DNA of 64,000 nucleotides from Cyanophora paradoxa. Lineage: Eukaryota; Glaucocystophyceae; Cyanophorales; Cyanophoraceae. The translations under genes and the position numbers were made by a program. The DNA lies in contig QPMI01000038.1 in NCBI GenBank assembly GCA_004431415.1, forward strand, positions 1-64,000. Reading direction: 5' to 3'. The notes beneath the pieces were generated by a model. It was not told the DNA's origin. It saw only the letters and a program-made list of their open reading frames with translations, and made no database searches. Below, piece after piece: positions 62,201 through 64,000 of this stretch (positions within the stretch are counted from its first letter, which is position 1; every line of letters starts with the position of its first letter).

Positions 62201-64000
62201 GGGGCCGACGGCCATATACGAGTTCATGTGGTCCACCTGCTACCGCGCCGACCCGGCCACTCGTTCCGCGGCCGAGGCAGCAGCTGGGGCCCATGCACGT
62301 TCCGCTGACGGCGACGAGCTTTACGCCGTCCTGCAGCACCTCAAGAGCGGCCAGCTCGGCGAGTCGATTGACGAGACCGCAGCTCTCGTCATCGCCTCTC
62401 AGCTCCCGCTGACAACGGCGTTCTGGCTCTCGATGCCAGACCTGCCGCGCCCCAACGCCACGCATACGTCCTGGCTGGACAACGCGGCAGACGCCAGCAA
62501 GCGCCTCTCGGACGCCCTGCTGCAGATCTGGGGCCTGCCGGCGACGAAGCAGCTGCGCGCTGTTCTCGCCAAGTACGAGCAGGAGGACGAGCCCCTCCTC
62601 TCCGTCCGCCGCCTTGAGCGCATCCTGCCCGCTCGGGTAGCGGCGCACGGCATGCGCCCGTACTGCCACGTCGAGCGCGATACGTGGGCCGCCAGGCACC
62701 TCGTTGCTGGCGCGACGCTCGCGGGCCAGGAGCCCATCGCCTCGGCTCTCCTGAACTGGGTTCAGAAGATCAATGACGTCCTCTGGCCCATCTTCACGGG
62801 CGTGAAGGCGAAGCGGATTATGGTCTCCGACCTCTATCCCGCCCCTGCCCTGGACACTGTCGCCCAGCAAGGCGCGGCGCCGTTCCCTGCGCCCCCCGAG
62901 GCCAGCGACCTCGGCGACACGGTGGCGGCAATCACGCCGTTCCACTACCGGCTGCGCGCCGAGCTGCTCCAGAACTGGAACGGGTACACGGCAGAGGATC
63001 TGCCCCCGAGCTTGCGCGCCCAGCAGCAGGCCGACCACGCCGTGGCAGCGGCCGCCCCGGCGAAGCCTGCGGCATCGTCCTCTGCCTCGGGCACCACGGG
63101 CTCTGGCTCCCGCGAGCCCAGCCCTGCCCCCAAGCGCTCGGCCACGCCCTCGCCCTCGAGGAAGAAGAGCGAGCCAAAGCGCGAGCGCTCCCGCGACCGC
63201 CGCGGGCGCCGCCAGAGCCGCGAGGCCGCCGCTTCCCGCGAGCGCACCGAGTCGCCCCGGCAGGAGTCGTCGAGCTCGCCTGCCCCGACGCGCACGCAGC
63301 CGCCGGGCGCCACCGGCCAGCGCCGCGAGCGGCCGCGTATCCTGCAGGGCAGTCGCGTGACCGTTCGCGGCACCGTGCCCAGCGCCTCGTCTACGGGACC
63401 TGAGTCCCTCGACCTGGCCGACATGGACGACGCCGAATTCACTGCCTATGCCCGCCAGCATGGCCTTGAGTTCGAGCCGGACCCGGCCGAGGACACGCGC
63501 CAGCGCCTCCTCGCCGAGGCTGAGCGCCGCAGCAAGCGCGCCCGCGTTGCTGCCCAGTCCACCGCGGAATTGGCCCCCGCGCCGTTCCCGTACCCGTACC
63601 CGGCGTCGATGGGCCCGCCCCCGCCGCGCGTACCCGGCTGGGGATTGCCGCCGCCCCCACTCTTGCCGCAAATCGCCGGCCCGCACGGCTATTACTGGCC
63701 GCACGGCCTCATGTACCCGCCTGCGGGTCCCGCGGCCAGCTCGAGCTCCGGCCAGGCCCCGCCGGCCACGGACGAGAATGTGGGCAGTGCCCACTACCAG
63801 GCCGCCAAGAACTGGCGCGCGCGGCTGCGGCTCCTGCTCGAGCGCAATGCCCAGCCGGCCGTCTTGTCTGAAATGCTCGATGAGATTGCCACGGCCGCGG
63901 GCCATGATCTCACCGGCACCACCTTGCCGAGCGGCGCCTCTTGGGCGGCACGGAACGCCGCTGCGACGGTGTGGGCCGCAAATTACCCGGGCATGGAGCA
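59265..64000 (+). CDS. long open frame continuing the gag-like gene, runs off the window
   Basis: Open without a stop for about 1578 codons to the window end; the first ATG in frame is 59346. The protein-like reading continues from the preceding gene after one more frameshift, so this may be the C-terminal part of one giant protein. It has alternating globular parts (WDEFDDDLQTSDRM; HVSHLPPYYVEGRW; FNPQMHIVGPTAIYEFMW), Ala/Pro linkers, an Arg/Ser-rich stretch (about 63110-63270) and a Pro/Tyr-rich stretch (about 63580-63720). I recognise no domain and see no catalytic motif. A long antisense frame (60999-63905) is a shadow of it. Codon use is strongly GC-ending. Confidence 0.5.

Noticed and set aside
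60999-63905. 968-codon minus-strand frame
   Set aside because: Antisense to a longer plus-strand frame with more protein-like sequence; Arg/Gly/Ala-rich and typical of shadow frames in GC-rich DNA.

Overview
The window looks like protist (probably microalgal) nuclear DNA in which AT-rich endogenous-virus segments and mobile elements alternate with GC-rich host-like DNA. This rests on three things: virus-type capsid, fibre and integrase genes with tight spacing; a non-LTR-type reverse transcriptase; and Pol III-box repeats, a histone H3-tail protein and a zinc-knuckle gag-like gene in the GC-rich parts. No species can be named from the sequence.

Layout. (1) 1-13.2 kb is a viral segment. It holds frameshifted remnants of a probable double-jelly-roll major capsid protein and of two paralogous virion proteins, then an intact patatin-like phospholipase divergent from a row of intact fibre/adhesin genes. 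(2) 13.25-27.10 kb is a 13.9-kb element with ~1.27-kb terminal inverted repeats. It encodes one 3860-residue protein with an apurinic-type endonuclease, reverse transcriptase and RNase H. A third, 110-bp copy of TIR-internal sequence abuts its right end. (3) 27.2-31.7 kb is GC-rich: a broken leucine-rich gene, a 482-bp tandem duplication with Pol III boxes, and a short gene whose N-terminus copies the histone H3 tail. (4) 31.7-54.7 kb is AT-rich viral DNA. It carries two related cassettes (A about 33.0-40.3 kb, B about 42.7-52.5 kb), each with an AdoMet-decarboxylase homologue, a CXXC zinc-ribbon protein and paralogous fibre genes. Cassette B keeps the patatin gene divergent from a giant fibre gene. 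A 5'-truncated DDE (rve) integrase ends the segment. (5) 54.7-64 kb is GC-rich: tRNA-like repeats, then a gag-like gene with a CCHC knuckle, with repeated frameshifts at first and then open to the window edge.

Reading of the whole. A virion-adhesion cassette (patatin plus discoidin domain; large fibres with HxH repeats, lectin-like ends, C1q-like heads or an S74 chaperone) occurs three times in two orientations. The adhesion and lipase genes are mostly intact while the capsid genes are decayed. The combination of rve integrase, jelly-roll capsid and small virion genes suggests a Polinton-like or related DNA virus lineage; this is inference. The most unusual object is the retroelement bounded by long terminal inverted repeats, which sits directly after a viral gene.
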